Assembly (NCBI RefSeq): GCF_043290135.1
Contig: NC_134700.1
Location: 237,015,088 to 237,079,087 of the forward strand
Source of the DNA: Rhipicephalus microplus
Lineage: Eukaryota; Arthropoda; Arachnida; Ixodida; Ixodidae
Length of the DNA: 64,000 bases
Direction of reading: 5' to 3'
Made by a program: the position numbers and the translations under genes. The notes below the pieces were generated by a model that saw nothing but the letters and a program-made list of their open reading frames with translations, did no database searches and was not told the DNA's origin. Positions 10,617 to 21,195 of this stretch are shown piece after piece (within the stretch, counting starts at the first letter, position 1; each line of letters begins with the position of its first letter).

Positions 10617-11000
10617 AAACAAAATCACAGAATATCCACGGGGTGAATGATGAAGAGTTTGGGGTGGAGCTCGTGAATATTCACAATGGTCAGATGGTGA
10701 AATCTTCGGTGGTTTCGCCCAGACGTAATCAAAGCTATAGTGTGTGTGAAATTTTATTCAGACTTCAATGACCAGGTCTTTTTTTGTCTTCATGACTCAA
10801 ATGACACGAGATATGGAGATGACTACACATAATGCATACAGCACCATCTAGTATATCGTCCCCCAACTGCAGTGTGCATGCATCTCTATGGGACATCGCC
10901 TTCTATTGTACGATAAGGAAACACAACCATGGCACGCCAAATGGATCGAAGATCTATAACCGACCAGGTCTTGCCATAAGAAGCTTCGCTCCTAAAACAA
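10617..11000 (+). repeat. Interspersed repeat, CACGGAGTGAATGATGA family
   Basis: The left edge AAAATCACAGAATATCCACGG, GGTGAATGATGAAG matches the edge of copies at 29.6, 47.7 and 51.1 kb. The right edge GAAGCTTCGCTCCTAAAA (10980-10998) matches the right edge of the 29.6 kb copy. This copy lacks the GTCC minisatellite found inside others. No coding content is recognised. Confidence 0.55.
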
Positions 11001-12785
11001 AGCACATTTTGAAAACAAAATTAGTTAGCAACATGCATTGAGCAAACACGTGCGCAGAATGTTAATGTCGTGTTGACAAATGCAAAGAAATGTTTGTGTT
11101 TTGGTATAACAAAAGTGGTGTACTTTCCCATTGTGAATAATAATGTGTGACTTTATTAGCTCCCATTGTACAGTTCTTAATACATACTCTTTGAGGACGC
11201 CTTTATGTGTTTTACTACATTTTATTGAACTTGTGGGACGTATAGGCACAATAGTCAAAAGAATGAACGAAAGTCGCTTCTGGCATTTCTGGCGCAATTT
11301 TGTTAGTCGAAATTTCGCGCTATGCGTCAGCCATAGAATTAGGTGGCCAAAACCTAGTTTCTCAAAAAACAGGGCAGCCTATCAATATAAGAGTAAACCG
11401 GGAACTATTCTAAATACGTGTGCTTAGTATATTGTAGCTCTGTAAAATGTTATTGAGATCTCTTTAAGTAGTTTAGGCTGCAGTTAATCTTGATTTATTC
11501 TTTGGTTGTGTAGAACATCTATGCCCTCATTGGTGCTATTACAGCAATAATGTTATGAGATCACAATAAGAGCCAAGATTCTGGCTCCATAGTTGTCAGC
11601 CGCGGCTGGTCTCCGTGTACTAGGACGCGAAGTAAAACAAAAAACGAAATGGTTAAACACTGAGAACCAAGTAGAAAATGAGGTCGGGCTCTCTGCGTGG
11701 ACGTTCGATACACTACCACAGCAAAGCTACGTCGGTGCTTGAGACCCTGTTTGCAAACTGACTCTGTGTAGTCTTTATGATAGTAAGAAATCAGCAAGAA
11801 ATCGCGTTTACATGTGTGATAAAGTGTTTCAGAACAGTGAAGTAACAGGCCGGCGTCATACAATGCCGATTGCACAACGTTTTTGCTGCTGAATGCTCCA
11901 ACCAATTACGAAAACCCGAGACAGAAAGCTTTCTCATCGTCAGGCACGGCGTCAACAAAATGCACTATCGCCTTACAAGTGTGCATTGGGTACCATGCTT
12001 TGCCAGAAAATGAAGAATAATGGCAAGACCCCCACAAAACGAACATCATAGTTTATGACGTAGTGGGTGTCATGCAAGTGTACCTGTAAAATCAACCTCA
12101 AGAGTGTTCAAAAAACGTTCTATGAAGGCCCTTCCTCCAGCTTTCGCTGCGACCGTGCTCCGCCATTCGCGCTGGCCTGATGTTTGTTTGGTTGTTTTCT
12201 TTTTTTAGTCAACACAGTGCTAGCAGCTTCGTCTAAATACACGCAGTGCGACGCTAACCAAGGGTACGAAATGAGGGCTAGAAAATATCATTTATGCGGG
12301 TATAGAATTTAACATGGTGCATGTAAACCAGCGTATTTGTTGGTGACAAGAACTCTTGAAGTGCATAGTGGCATCAAACGTTTCCGACAGTAGTCAACTG
12401 AAGTTATGAAAGGCAACTATACGCAACACCATGATTGATATTGAACTGAAAGGTGCGTTCAGAGCACAGTGATAACTGCCTTCATCGCCAGCCTTCGCAT
12501 TCCAGTTCTTCAAACGTACTGCCTCATTCGAAATATGTATTTGTGAAACGAAAGTGGGCATATTGATAACAAAGACGTGAGGTAAAATTAAAAATAAATG
12601 ATAAAGCACAAAAAACAAGCAAAAACAAAAACATGGCTGTCTCGTCTCCTTCTTTTCTTTGTCTTCCGTTCTTGGAGCTGCTTTTATGCGAATAATGCCG
12701 CACCAACTCGCCCAAGCAACCATATTAGAAAACATGGCGACATCGTCCTCGTTTTCAACGTCCAACTCAGGAACATGTTAAAGCA
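11001..12785. other. Anonymous AT-rich DNA
   Basis: No repeat shared within the window and no recognisable coding sequence. Frames of 60-125 codons on both strands overlap and are judged chance. Confidence 0.4.
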
Positions 12786-13095
12786 AACAGACCCACACCA
12801 TTCGATAGAATGTGCAATGCCTGAAAACAGTTTAAGGGTTCTTCTCAGAGAATGCAAACGACTTCAATTCGTCGTACAGGGCGAATTCGTGAATAAAGAA
12901 TGTATGCCGTTTCTTGATTTAAATCTCAGCCGTTTATTTACAAAACATCTCGAGTGAACCATGAAAAAGTTTATGGGAATAAGAGTAAACCAAATCTTTG
13001 GATAAATTTGTTTGAACTCCTTGACAGTATCCCAAATCTAACAATGTTAAAGCGCTGCTTAGAAAAATGCCGTTCTGAGGCTGCCTGCTAATGCT
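12786..13095 (+). pseudogene. Possible Penelope-like reverse transcriptase relic
   Basis: The frame ending at 12957 contains LLRECKRLQFVVQ, MPFLDLNLS. This resembles the block before the last conserved part of Penelope-like reverse transcriptases, where a short hydrophobic strand is followed by LxFLDLxL. After a break, another frame carries SIPNLTMLKRCLEKC, comparable with the KRGIxxxCL region that follows. Only about 100 codons are involved and all are degraded, so this is a weak call. Confidence 0.3.
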
Positions 13096-15377
13096 TTGTA
13101 TCCGTTCATGCAATGAATCGTAGGTTTTACCGAAACCAGTACTTTTCTTTTGTTTTGTTTTATTTTCAGTCGTCAGACACAGAAATTCATTTTTATTAAA
13201 ACCGACTTTCGAAACCTAACATATTCCAAATATCTTTATGTGATTTAATCAAACATGTTTCTGCAGAAACATCCGTGCTGATTTTAAATTAAATACTTAG
13301 TCGATCAGTAGTGAATAAAACATGGAGACATTTTCAAATGCTTTGCCTGTTTCGCCATTCTTATTCGATTTTTGATCCCCACAAAACGCCAAGTCCAACT
13401 AAACTCCTGCCTGCGCTTAACCACTACATGTAGTTAATAAGTTGCGATTAAACGTTTCGAGACACCACGAGACATCACGCGTAGTGGGCCATGCAGTGCC
13501 TTAATTCCTGCAGCATCGACTTCCGCTTCAACTGTTACATTCCATGCGCTAGCGTAGATACAGCGCAATGCATCAAAATGACAAAATACACAACCATATT
13601 CAACAGCGTCTATTTCCTCAAGAACGCACCAAATGCCTAACTAAAACACCTTTGAGCAAAGCTAACGTGCATTTCCCAGTGGTTTTAAGCAATGAGAGAT
13701 ATTGAGTCATCATTTCGCGAAGGGGCGTTCGGTCCATACGTTTCAAAGAGCTTGCGGTGCTTTTTAGCATAGAGCCTAATAAAATAGGGGGGGGGGGGGG
13801 ACAATAATCACTAAAATAAAGAGAATGGGTTTTATTTGCCAGTTGGATTTTACGCAGCTGAGATGGAGTATCATGCGTATGGTTCTTGCTTTTAGGCTTC
13901 CTGGTGGGAGTACAATAAAAAAACAACGGACTATCTGTGTTATTGTAGTGGAAAAGACAGGAAGTCTGTCTGCAATTACAAAGTATGAATGGAGTCGAAT
14001 TGAGGCAGGATGACGATAAATGGGCAACGCACACTACTCCGTGCACAGACGGGCGCGTGGCGCAGTGAGAACATGGCCACTCTATTTACCATGCGTATCC
14101 AGATAGAAGGTGGTTGGATGAAGAGTGAGGAACGCAATTAGTGAAAATGCACAATCGCCATTTTTTTTCTATCATTTCACAGTGGTCCTTGCTACGGCCG
14201 CTTGCGCTTACGTAATCTTGTCTGCGGGCACAAAGAAATCCACCCAACGAGTCACATAAGGCTTCGTGGTGAGAAAAGTTTCAAAAGATACGGCTATGCT
14301 GCTCATACGCACTCATCTCAGTGTGAGCTCTCGGCAAGAAAAAAAAAACGAAGGAATGCACGTTCTGATCACGTGGGAGATTCCTTGGTGCTGACCAACA
14401 TTTGATGATGAAACATACATGATATTTCACAAGTGTTTGTTACAGGTGTCATTTATGAGAAAAAAAAAGGAGGTTCAAAACTATTAGGCAAAAGAAATAT
14501 TTACACAGGGATAATCACTGAAAATAAACAGAAAAAGATTGGAAAATAAAAACAGCAACCTTCAAGGCGAGATTTTGCTCGAAGGCCTACATAATCTTTA
14601 GTTTTCTTCTCTCGACTCTGACGCTGCGTTCCTTCACGCCTGAGCTCCCAGCTCTCCCAAGAGAGTGCGGACATAACACACTTGGAAGAAGCGTGGAAGT
14701 TTCTTCGTAGATCACTTACGGCACGCCTCACTGTCCCTTACACTTTCGGCGACAATCAAGCGTTGTCCGCGCCGGCTCCCATGTGGACATTGCTGGCGCA
14801 AGGCATTGGAAGGTCTCCCTCTGGATCAGGCAGGACCGTAAAATATTTTACGATCGTTTCACTTTTTGGCAAGTGCCGCCAGTTTTTTTTTCTCATCGGT
14901 GTATTCTACTGTTTTCAACCACCTAGTATTTATCTGGTATTCTTAACTTTATTGGTCATCTCACGCACAGCGAGAACAAGTACGTGACAACAGTTTTCTG
15001 TTGTTTTCAGACATTGTGACATTTTATTGCTAATAAGGCTAAACCATCTTGCATTAAATTAAGCTATATTGTTTTCTGTTATTAGGGTCAGCAGCAAGTT
15101 TCATAGTTAGGAGCTGATTGTTCCATACTTAGAAACCTTCAACGAGAAGGGGGTAAAGAATGGGCCAATGAAAATATTTCTTACTTGTGTGGCTATGGCA
15201 CGTTGCTCATCACACTTTGCGCGCGATGCACAACGTGTGATACTTTCCTAAATATCTCGAAAGGGAAGCCTACACAAATCCGAATTATGAGATTCAAAGA
15301 AACTTAAGTGGTTTGCCATCGTTTGCATCCCAACAGGCTGCGAAAATGTACTTCATTGTATATTGCTTTCCACAATG
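13096..15377. other. Anonymous DNA with a poly(G) run
   Basis: Contains a 13-base G run near 13788-13800 and no supported gene. The frames at 13618-14046 and 14682-14987 show no domain. Confidence 0.4.
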
Positions 15378-15389
15378 CTTTCGGAGACC

Positions 15390-15641
15390 GCTGATTGGTT
15401 GATATGTCAAATTTAACGTCCCGAAGCCACCATATGACTATGAGAGGCGCCGTAGTGGGGTACTTTAGAAGTTTTGACCACCTGTGGTTCTTTAACGTGC
15501 CCCCAAATCTGAGCACACGGGCCTACAGTATTTCCGCCTCCATAGAAATTACAGCCACTTCATCCAGGATTCGATCCCACGATATGCGGGTCAGTAGCTG
15601 AGTATCTTAGTTACTATATATATACACCACAACGGCGGCGC
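15390..15641 (-). mobile_element. Ruka-like SINE, diverged, with TA-repeat insertion in the head
   Basis: Minus-strand SINE copy with tail at the left (GATTGGTTGATATG) and head at the right. The head is interrupted by a short TATATATATA expansion (15615-15624). Flanking CTTTCGGAGAC (15378-15388) and CTTTCGGGGAC (15642-15652) form an 11-bp target duplication with one mismatch. The B box is degraded (GGATTCGATCC). Confidence 0.85.
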
Positions 15642-16419
15642 CTTTCGGGGACTCCTAGCAATACTCCAATTAGCCATAGAGGAAATATAAAAATGCCTTG
15701 ACCTTCACCTCTTCTTTTGGAGGTCAAATTTGCATTTAAACGTAGGCTAAAAAATGTTCGCTTACTGCGTTAACATACTAAAGCTCATCCATCTCTTTTT
15801 TATTTTTAGGTGAGTGATAGGTTTTCAGTTTACAGTTGTCACGGCCAGGAAAATTATCCTGAACTTACATGCACAATTCTTTGGCTCTTGAAAATATTCT
15901 TCCTTTAGACGTTTTGGGCTTGTGCATGCAAGCTTTGCTGCAACACGTGACAACCTGCCTTCCTTCAGCTCTCTCGATCTTTTGCACAAAAAATCCCACG
16001 TGACGACAGCAGTTACGCTTTCTTGTGAAGTAACTACGCTTTACAAAAGTGAGACTGTCCAGTGAGTGTTCTCAGGTTTTTAGGTGACCAATATATTATC
16101 GCGGACTGTCAACGTTCTGGCGCATACTGCACTTTTTGTCATCTCGATTCATTTTTTCGCTTGAACATTGTCTCTAGTTATGCTACTAATTACGAAAAAA
16201 AATGGCCCATGATGGACACTGGTATAAAAATCGTTTTAATTTGGTCTTGCGTATACAATGTTTCATTTTTGGGACTTTTCAGGCAGAGGTTCTTACACGT
16301 ATGTCACTAACGCTAAATATAATGTTGCTTCTACTGCTCAGTCTCAAGCTCCTTCGCCTTGAACCCGAGTCTGGCTGCCATTATTAATAACAATAGCTGT
16401 TCGTGTTTTGTGTTAAAAA

Positions 16420-16575
16420 ACAGTGATATGATAATGAAGGACGACGTAGTGGACGGCTCCGGAAATTGCACCTATATCTCGTATTCTTTACCACGCGCCT
16501 AAATCTAAGCACGTGGGCCTCTTGCGCATCGCCTCCATTGAAATGCTGCCACTGATGCCGGGACACGATCTAAGT
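16420..16575 (-). mobile_element. Ruka-like SINE fragment, strongly degraded
   Basis: The blocks GATATGATAATGA, GTAGTGGACGGCTCCGG, TCTTTACCACGCGCC and CATTGAAATGCTGCC follow the SINE body in order on the minus strand with many substitutions. The tRNA-like head is mostly lost. This is an old copy. Confidence 0.65.
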
Positions 16576-18367
16576 TTAGCTCCGTTTATTCAATCGTTTT
16601 CGACGTTTCCTCTAGCAAGCGCGACACAAGTGACCATGCATCAACACCACAGGTGGAGCGCCATTCTTCAGTGGATGCCTATACGTTCCCGCACTTTGAG
16701 AGTCGCCAGGAGACGTCCCTTCCATTTCACTCCTATAAGCGTGTGGCGTCAGCTGGTGCAGAACGTGACACGGCGCGGCCACCGATAACTGCATGGGCTA
16801 CTTGAAAGGAAGCCGAGGGTGCCTGTGGGGGCTACGCTAATGCCTCCCGAAGATGACAGAGACCGCCGAGAGATGCGCACGTGCGTGGAGAAAGAAAGCT
16901 GCCGGCAAAGAAATGGGCACGGTGGTGTCATATCTGAATGGTGCACATCAAGTAAGTAGGCGGGAAACACAAAGACACCGGACGCGTTCATATTCGTATC
17001 GCGGGCGCTAAGACAATCGAAGTGTATCAGACGGCCTGACAACGAAAGAAGGAACCGTCGTCGTCTGGTTTTCTTTATCAATTTCTTGCCACAGAACGTG
17101 CTCGCAGCCGATGCTTACTCGAAACCTTGGACTGGCAAACACTGATGAAGAGCTGAGAGCCTCATGGCTCAGACGTCTAAAACATGTGGCTTATTTTCGG
17201 GAAAAGAGCTTGAGTAAATCGTCACACCGGATGAACTGATGGAGGTTCAGCCGGTGTTACGCGCTACACAGTACGTTGCCGTACACACAACGTTGCGGCC
17301 GATTACGTCATCTGCTTTCGAAAATTGTCACACAGCGAAATATTTTCTTGTTTGATAACTCACAGGAACATATTGTTACATTTTTTTTCACGTTAGACCA
17401 TACTAACGTTGCGGATAGCATTCTGCGCAAAAAAAAAAAACAGGCAAGAAGGAAAAGAGCTCAGACAGGCGCAGCACAGTCGGTGCTCTCTTTGTTATTC
17501 TCCGGTTTTTTATTTTGCACACAATTCCATCCATAGTACAATACAAACTCGTCCAACGTTCAGTTCTTGTAAACTAACGTTGCTTGCCGCAAAGACACAT
17601 ACTTGTGTAACGTTTTTAGTCCAAAACGGATCCCTTGCTTATTATTAACTTTTATATTAGGAAACCAGCATTGTCATCATACATTGTTTAGACTTTGTCT
17701 AGGTAAGCTTGTGCATTGTTTATCGCCGTTGTGAAACCGGAAGATAGATCGTGCAGACAGACCGAGAAGAATGCGACAGCACGTAAGTAAAGCCCACCAC
17801 TTGTGCTACATTGTAGCCGGCGTCGTCGTGGAGATCCGGTTCTACTTTTCAAATGCACAGGCGCGTACCTGCGCAAATGACAGCCGCAGAAGAGAGGCAC
17901 TTACACTTTGTGACAATGGCGTACAAAAAAAACGCGTGAAACAAATGCAAAAGCCACGGACGGCGGCTGTCCGAATAAATAATGGGCTTCAGAGGGTGGA
18001 ATTTATCGCTGCCGGGACCGTCTTTCAAAGCATCGCAAGTATGCTCTGCGAGAAACGTGGTTTACTATAGTACGCACTCCTTGTGCGATTAAAAGTGATA
18101 TTTAAACAGGGCACATCTGCAAGCCCTACAATTACATGGGTCGAAAGCTCGACAATAAAAAAATAGGATGCAGACCTTTGTCATTAGTTCAAAGAAGCAT
18201 GCAGTGCGTGATGAATTCAGCAAGGCTCACACAACGAAGTAAAGGGCTCTGCTATGTATTTTAATGCATTCACATTACATATTGGCCGAAATAGAATAAT
18301 AAGACGACCACTTCTACAATTTATAGGCCATCGCAGGTGGTGTGAGTAATAGGATATAATTTATATG
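16576..18367. other. No recognisable gene
   Basis: GC is somewhat higher between 16600 and 17100, but the frames there on opposite strands have no domain. No element boundary was found. Confidence 0.4.
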
Positions 18368-18382
18368 TAGATGCAACTACTT

Positions 18383-18624
18383 GATGATAAGTGATATGTG
18401 GGGTTTAACGTCCCAAATCGACCATATGATTATGAGAGGCGCCGCAGTAGAGGACTCCGGAAATTTCTACCAGCTGTGGTTCTTTAGCGTGCAACCACAT
18501 CTGAGCATACAGGCCTACAACATTTTGCCTCCATCTAAAATGCTGCCACCGCAGCAGGGATTTGATCCCGTGACCTGCAGGTCCGCAGCCGAGTACCTTA
18601 GCAACTAAACCACCGTGGCAGGGA
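18383..18624 (-). mobile_element. Ruka-like SINE with perfect 15-bp target duplication
   Basis: Minus-strand SINE copy: GATATGTGGGGTTTAACGTC at the left, and a head with GGATTTGATCCC (degraded B box) and CTAAACCACCGTGGCAG at the right. It is flanked by TAGATGCAACTACTT at 18368-18382 and again at 18625-18639, an exact duplication. Confidence 0.93.
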
Positions 18625-18639
18625 TAGATGCAACTACTT

Positions 18640-19177
18640 ATATTAGCTGACACACACTCTCTGTGGGATATAAAGAAAGCATCGCACTATTCAAATACAG
18701 AAAGTAAAAACATGGCACTTATTGGCCGACGCACTTGCTCACGGTATTGTTTACCGCTTTTCTCATATCAATGCCACATTGATAAGATGAACATAGTCGG
18801 TCAAAACCAATATAACTGCTCTGCCTTTTTAAGATTGTTACCAATGCATGCGTAAGTGTAAACAAACAGAAGGCTTTGTGAGCCAGTGCGACAGAATAAA
18901 CATATTAACATGTTTCTTCACAACGTGTATGCAGCGAGCACTTTCATAATAGAAACTTAAAAAAGGAAGAAGTAATACACAAATTCTTGTCACCTTTCTT
19001 TTTCAAATAGCACTTCCTTCTTTTTAGATTCCACAATATGAGTAAAGGCGCAGGCTTTAACAAGAAGTTGACGTTATACTCCTTAGAAACATTGAACTCG
19101 AGAACTGTGATTTCAAACATAACATTGAACGAAGTGTGGAACATTATTTACGTTCCAAAGAACATATTGTATAACAG

Positions 19178-19180
<3 letters not shown>
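18640..19180. other. No recognisable gene
   Basis: AT-rich sequence leading into a TA microsatellite. Nothing supported. Confidence 0.4.

Positions 19181-19235
<55 letters not shown>
19181..19235. repeat. (TA)n microsatellite, left border of the tRNA-like repeat complex
   Basis: About 27 TA units ending at ATAAGGGAAAG, the first base of the 455-bp repeat unit. A matching (AT)n closes the inverted arm at 20420-20464. Confidence 0.95.
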
Positions 19236-19238
<3 letters not shown>

Positions 19239-19392
19239 GAAAGAAGTGTATACCTAAGGGCTCGTTCTTCCGTGTTTTAACACAATATTAATGAGATATA
19301 ACAGACATTAATGCCAAGGAATGTACAAGGGAAGTTATTAAAATCAATGGAATGTAAATAGGAAGAAAGAAAAGTGGATGAAAAAATTACCA

Positions 19393-19464
19393 ACTGTGAG
19401 CAGGAATCGAACCTACGACCTTCGAATTACGCGTTCGATGCTCTAACCACTGAGCTATCACAGC
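19393..19464 (-). tRNA. tRNA-like cloverleaf, probably tRNA-Thr(CGT)-derived, copy 1
   Basis: On the minus strand 72 bases fold as a full cloverleaf: acceptor GCTGTGA/TCACAGT (one G-T pair), D stem GCTC/GAGC, anticodon stem TCGAA/TTCGA, five-base variable arm, T stem GTAGG/CCTGC and T loop TTCGATT. The anticodon loop is CGCGTAA, so position 33 is G instead of the universal U, and the anticodon would be CGT. The D-arm text matches eukaryotic tRNA-Thr as I remember it. The lost U33 and the repeat context argue for a tRNA-derived repeat instead of a working tRNA gene. Confidence 0.55.
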
Positions 19465-19847
19465 GGCCCTCCCTCCATCCACTTTTTTGGGTTTATCTGT
19501 GAATTTAGAAGTAGGAGCGACAGTCAGCGCCATCTATAAGCCAAACAACGAGTGTGAAAACACTCTTATGCGCATGTTTGGCGTCACGTAGCACGTGAAC
19601 TTATTATGAGCGGGCAGCTGATTAATTGTCCCTCTTATACAACCTAAACACACCAAGTCTGCCAGTACGAGACCCTCGTTCAATGAAATAAGGGAAAGAA
19701 GTGTATACCTAAGGGCTCGTTCTTCCGTGTTTTAACACAATATTAATGAGATATAACAGGCATTATTGCCAAGGAATGTACAGGGGAAGTTATTAAAATC
19801 AATGGAATGTAAATAGGAAGAAAGAAAAGTGGATGAAAAAATTACCA

Positions 19848-19919
19848 ACTGTGAGCAGGAATCGAACCTACGACCTTCGAATTACGCGTTCGATGCTCTA
19901 ACCACTGAGCTATCACAGC
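19848..19919 (-). tRNA. tRNA-like cloverleaf, copy 2
   Basis: Exact counterpart of copy 1, displaced by 455 bases, in the second tandem unit. Same stems, same CGCGTAA loop lacking U33. Internal A and B boxes (TAGCTCAGTGG and GGTTCGATTCC) are intact, so RNA polymerase III transcription is conceivable. Confidence 0.55.
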
Positions 19920-20186
19920 GGCCCTCCCTCCATCCACTTTTTTGGGTTTATCTGTGAATTTAGAAGTAGGAGCGACAGTCAGCGCCATCTATAAGCCAAA
20001 CAACGAGTGTGAAAACACTCTTATGCGCATGTTTGGCGTCACGTAGCACGTGAACTTATTATGAGCGGGCAGCTGATTAATTGTCCCTCTTATACAACCT
20101 AAACACACCAAGTCTGCCAGTACGAGACCCTCGTTCAATGAAATAAGGGAAAGAAGTGTATACCTAAGGGCTCGTTCTTCCGTGTT

Positions 20187-20414
20187 TCGCTCCTACTTCT
20201 AAATTCACAGATAAACCCAAAAAAGTGGATGGAGGGAGGGCCGCTGTGATAGCTCAGTGGTTAGAGCATCGAACGCGTAATTCGAAGGTCGTAGGTTCGA
20301 TTCCTGCTCACAGTTGGTAATTTTTTCATCCACTTTTCTTTCTTCCGATTTACATTCCATTGATTTTAATAACTTCCCCTGTACATTCCTTGGCATTAAT
20401 GTCTGTTATATCTC

Positions 20415-20420
<6 letters not shown>
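20187..20420 (+). repeat. Inverted partial copy of the 455-bp unit
   Basis: These 234 bases are the near-perfect reverse complement of 19287-19519 and 19742-19974. With the second unit they form a large inverted repeat whose loop is about 212 bases (19975-20186). A sequence mixture is visible: one diagnostic site matches unit one and another matches unit two. The right end runs straight into (AT)n, mirroring the left border of the complex. Confidence 0.92.
20243..20314 (+). tRNA. tRNA-like cloverleaf, copy 3 (inverted arm)
   Basis: Plus-strand version of the same 72-base cloverleaf, identical in all stems and in the CGCGTAA anticodon loop. The fact that all three copies keep perfect pairing despite several changes elsewhere in the units is mainly due to youth of the duplication, and I do not claim selection. 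Confidence 0.55.

Positions 20421-20464
<44 letters not shown>
20420..20464. repeat. (AT)n microsatellite between inverted arm and Penelope fragment
   Basis: About 22 AT units joining the inverted repeat arm to TTTATTAAGAATAAAGG, the 3' end of the Penelope-like fragment. Confidence 0.95.
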
Positions 20465-20468
<4 letters not shown>

Positions 20469-20499
20469 TAAGAATAAAGGAACACACTTACGAACATTT

Positions 20500-20545
20500 G
20501 ATAATTGTTTACTCTACGTTTCGGCCGTGGCACGGCCTTTGTCAG
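20500..20545 (-). ncRNA. Hammerhead-ribozyme-like motif, degenerate
   Basis: On the minus strand, CTGACAA (20545-20539) is followed by a near-palindromic hairpin GGCCGTG/CACGGCC and then GAAACGT (20522-20516). This is the order CUGANGA, stem II, GAAA of a hammerhead core, and Penelope-like elements are known to carry hammerheads. The core position equivalent to the catalytic G8 is A here, and one extra A precedes stem II. Stems I and III are not obvious. It is probably a relic. Confidence 0.35.
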
Positions 20546-20850
20546 GATTAACAGAAATACGAGTATGTGGCCGCTTTTATGGGCAGGCATGAACACGTCA
20601 GTACAAAACACGTGCGATCAGCATGTGAGTGTTACAAAAAGTCTTTTAAAGAGCCGTGACTACACAACAAACCATTAAAATCTAATACAATAGACATGAT
20701 TGTGGGCATGTAAAAGGCATTTGTAACATTCACCATTGACGACGAGGATCACGCATGAAAAAAATATAAAAAAATAAATATGTGATAACCTTTAGGAAGT
20801 ATATTGTACGTCAGGGATGCTTCTTTGAATATTTCTCAAAATTTCGGACG

Positions 20851-21195
<345 letters not shown>

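Larger units (their letters stand above)
19233..20186 (-). repeat. Two 455-bp tandem units plus 44-bp start of a third
   Basis: ATAAGGGAAAGAAGTG occurs at 19233, 19688 and 20143, exactly 455 bases apart each time. Units one and two differ at only a few positions (for example AGACATTAATGCC against AGGCATTATTGCC), so the duplication is recent. The third unit stops after about 44 bases, where an inverted copy begins. Each full unit holds one 72-base tRNA-like cloverleaf on the minus strand. I set the strand by that cloverleaf. Confidence 0.93.

Noticed and set aside
19393..20314. Functional tRNA-Thr gene cluster
   Set aside because: U33 missing, no pol III terminator of T4 close behind each copy in the required place, and all copies lie within a duplicated repeat.
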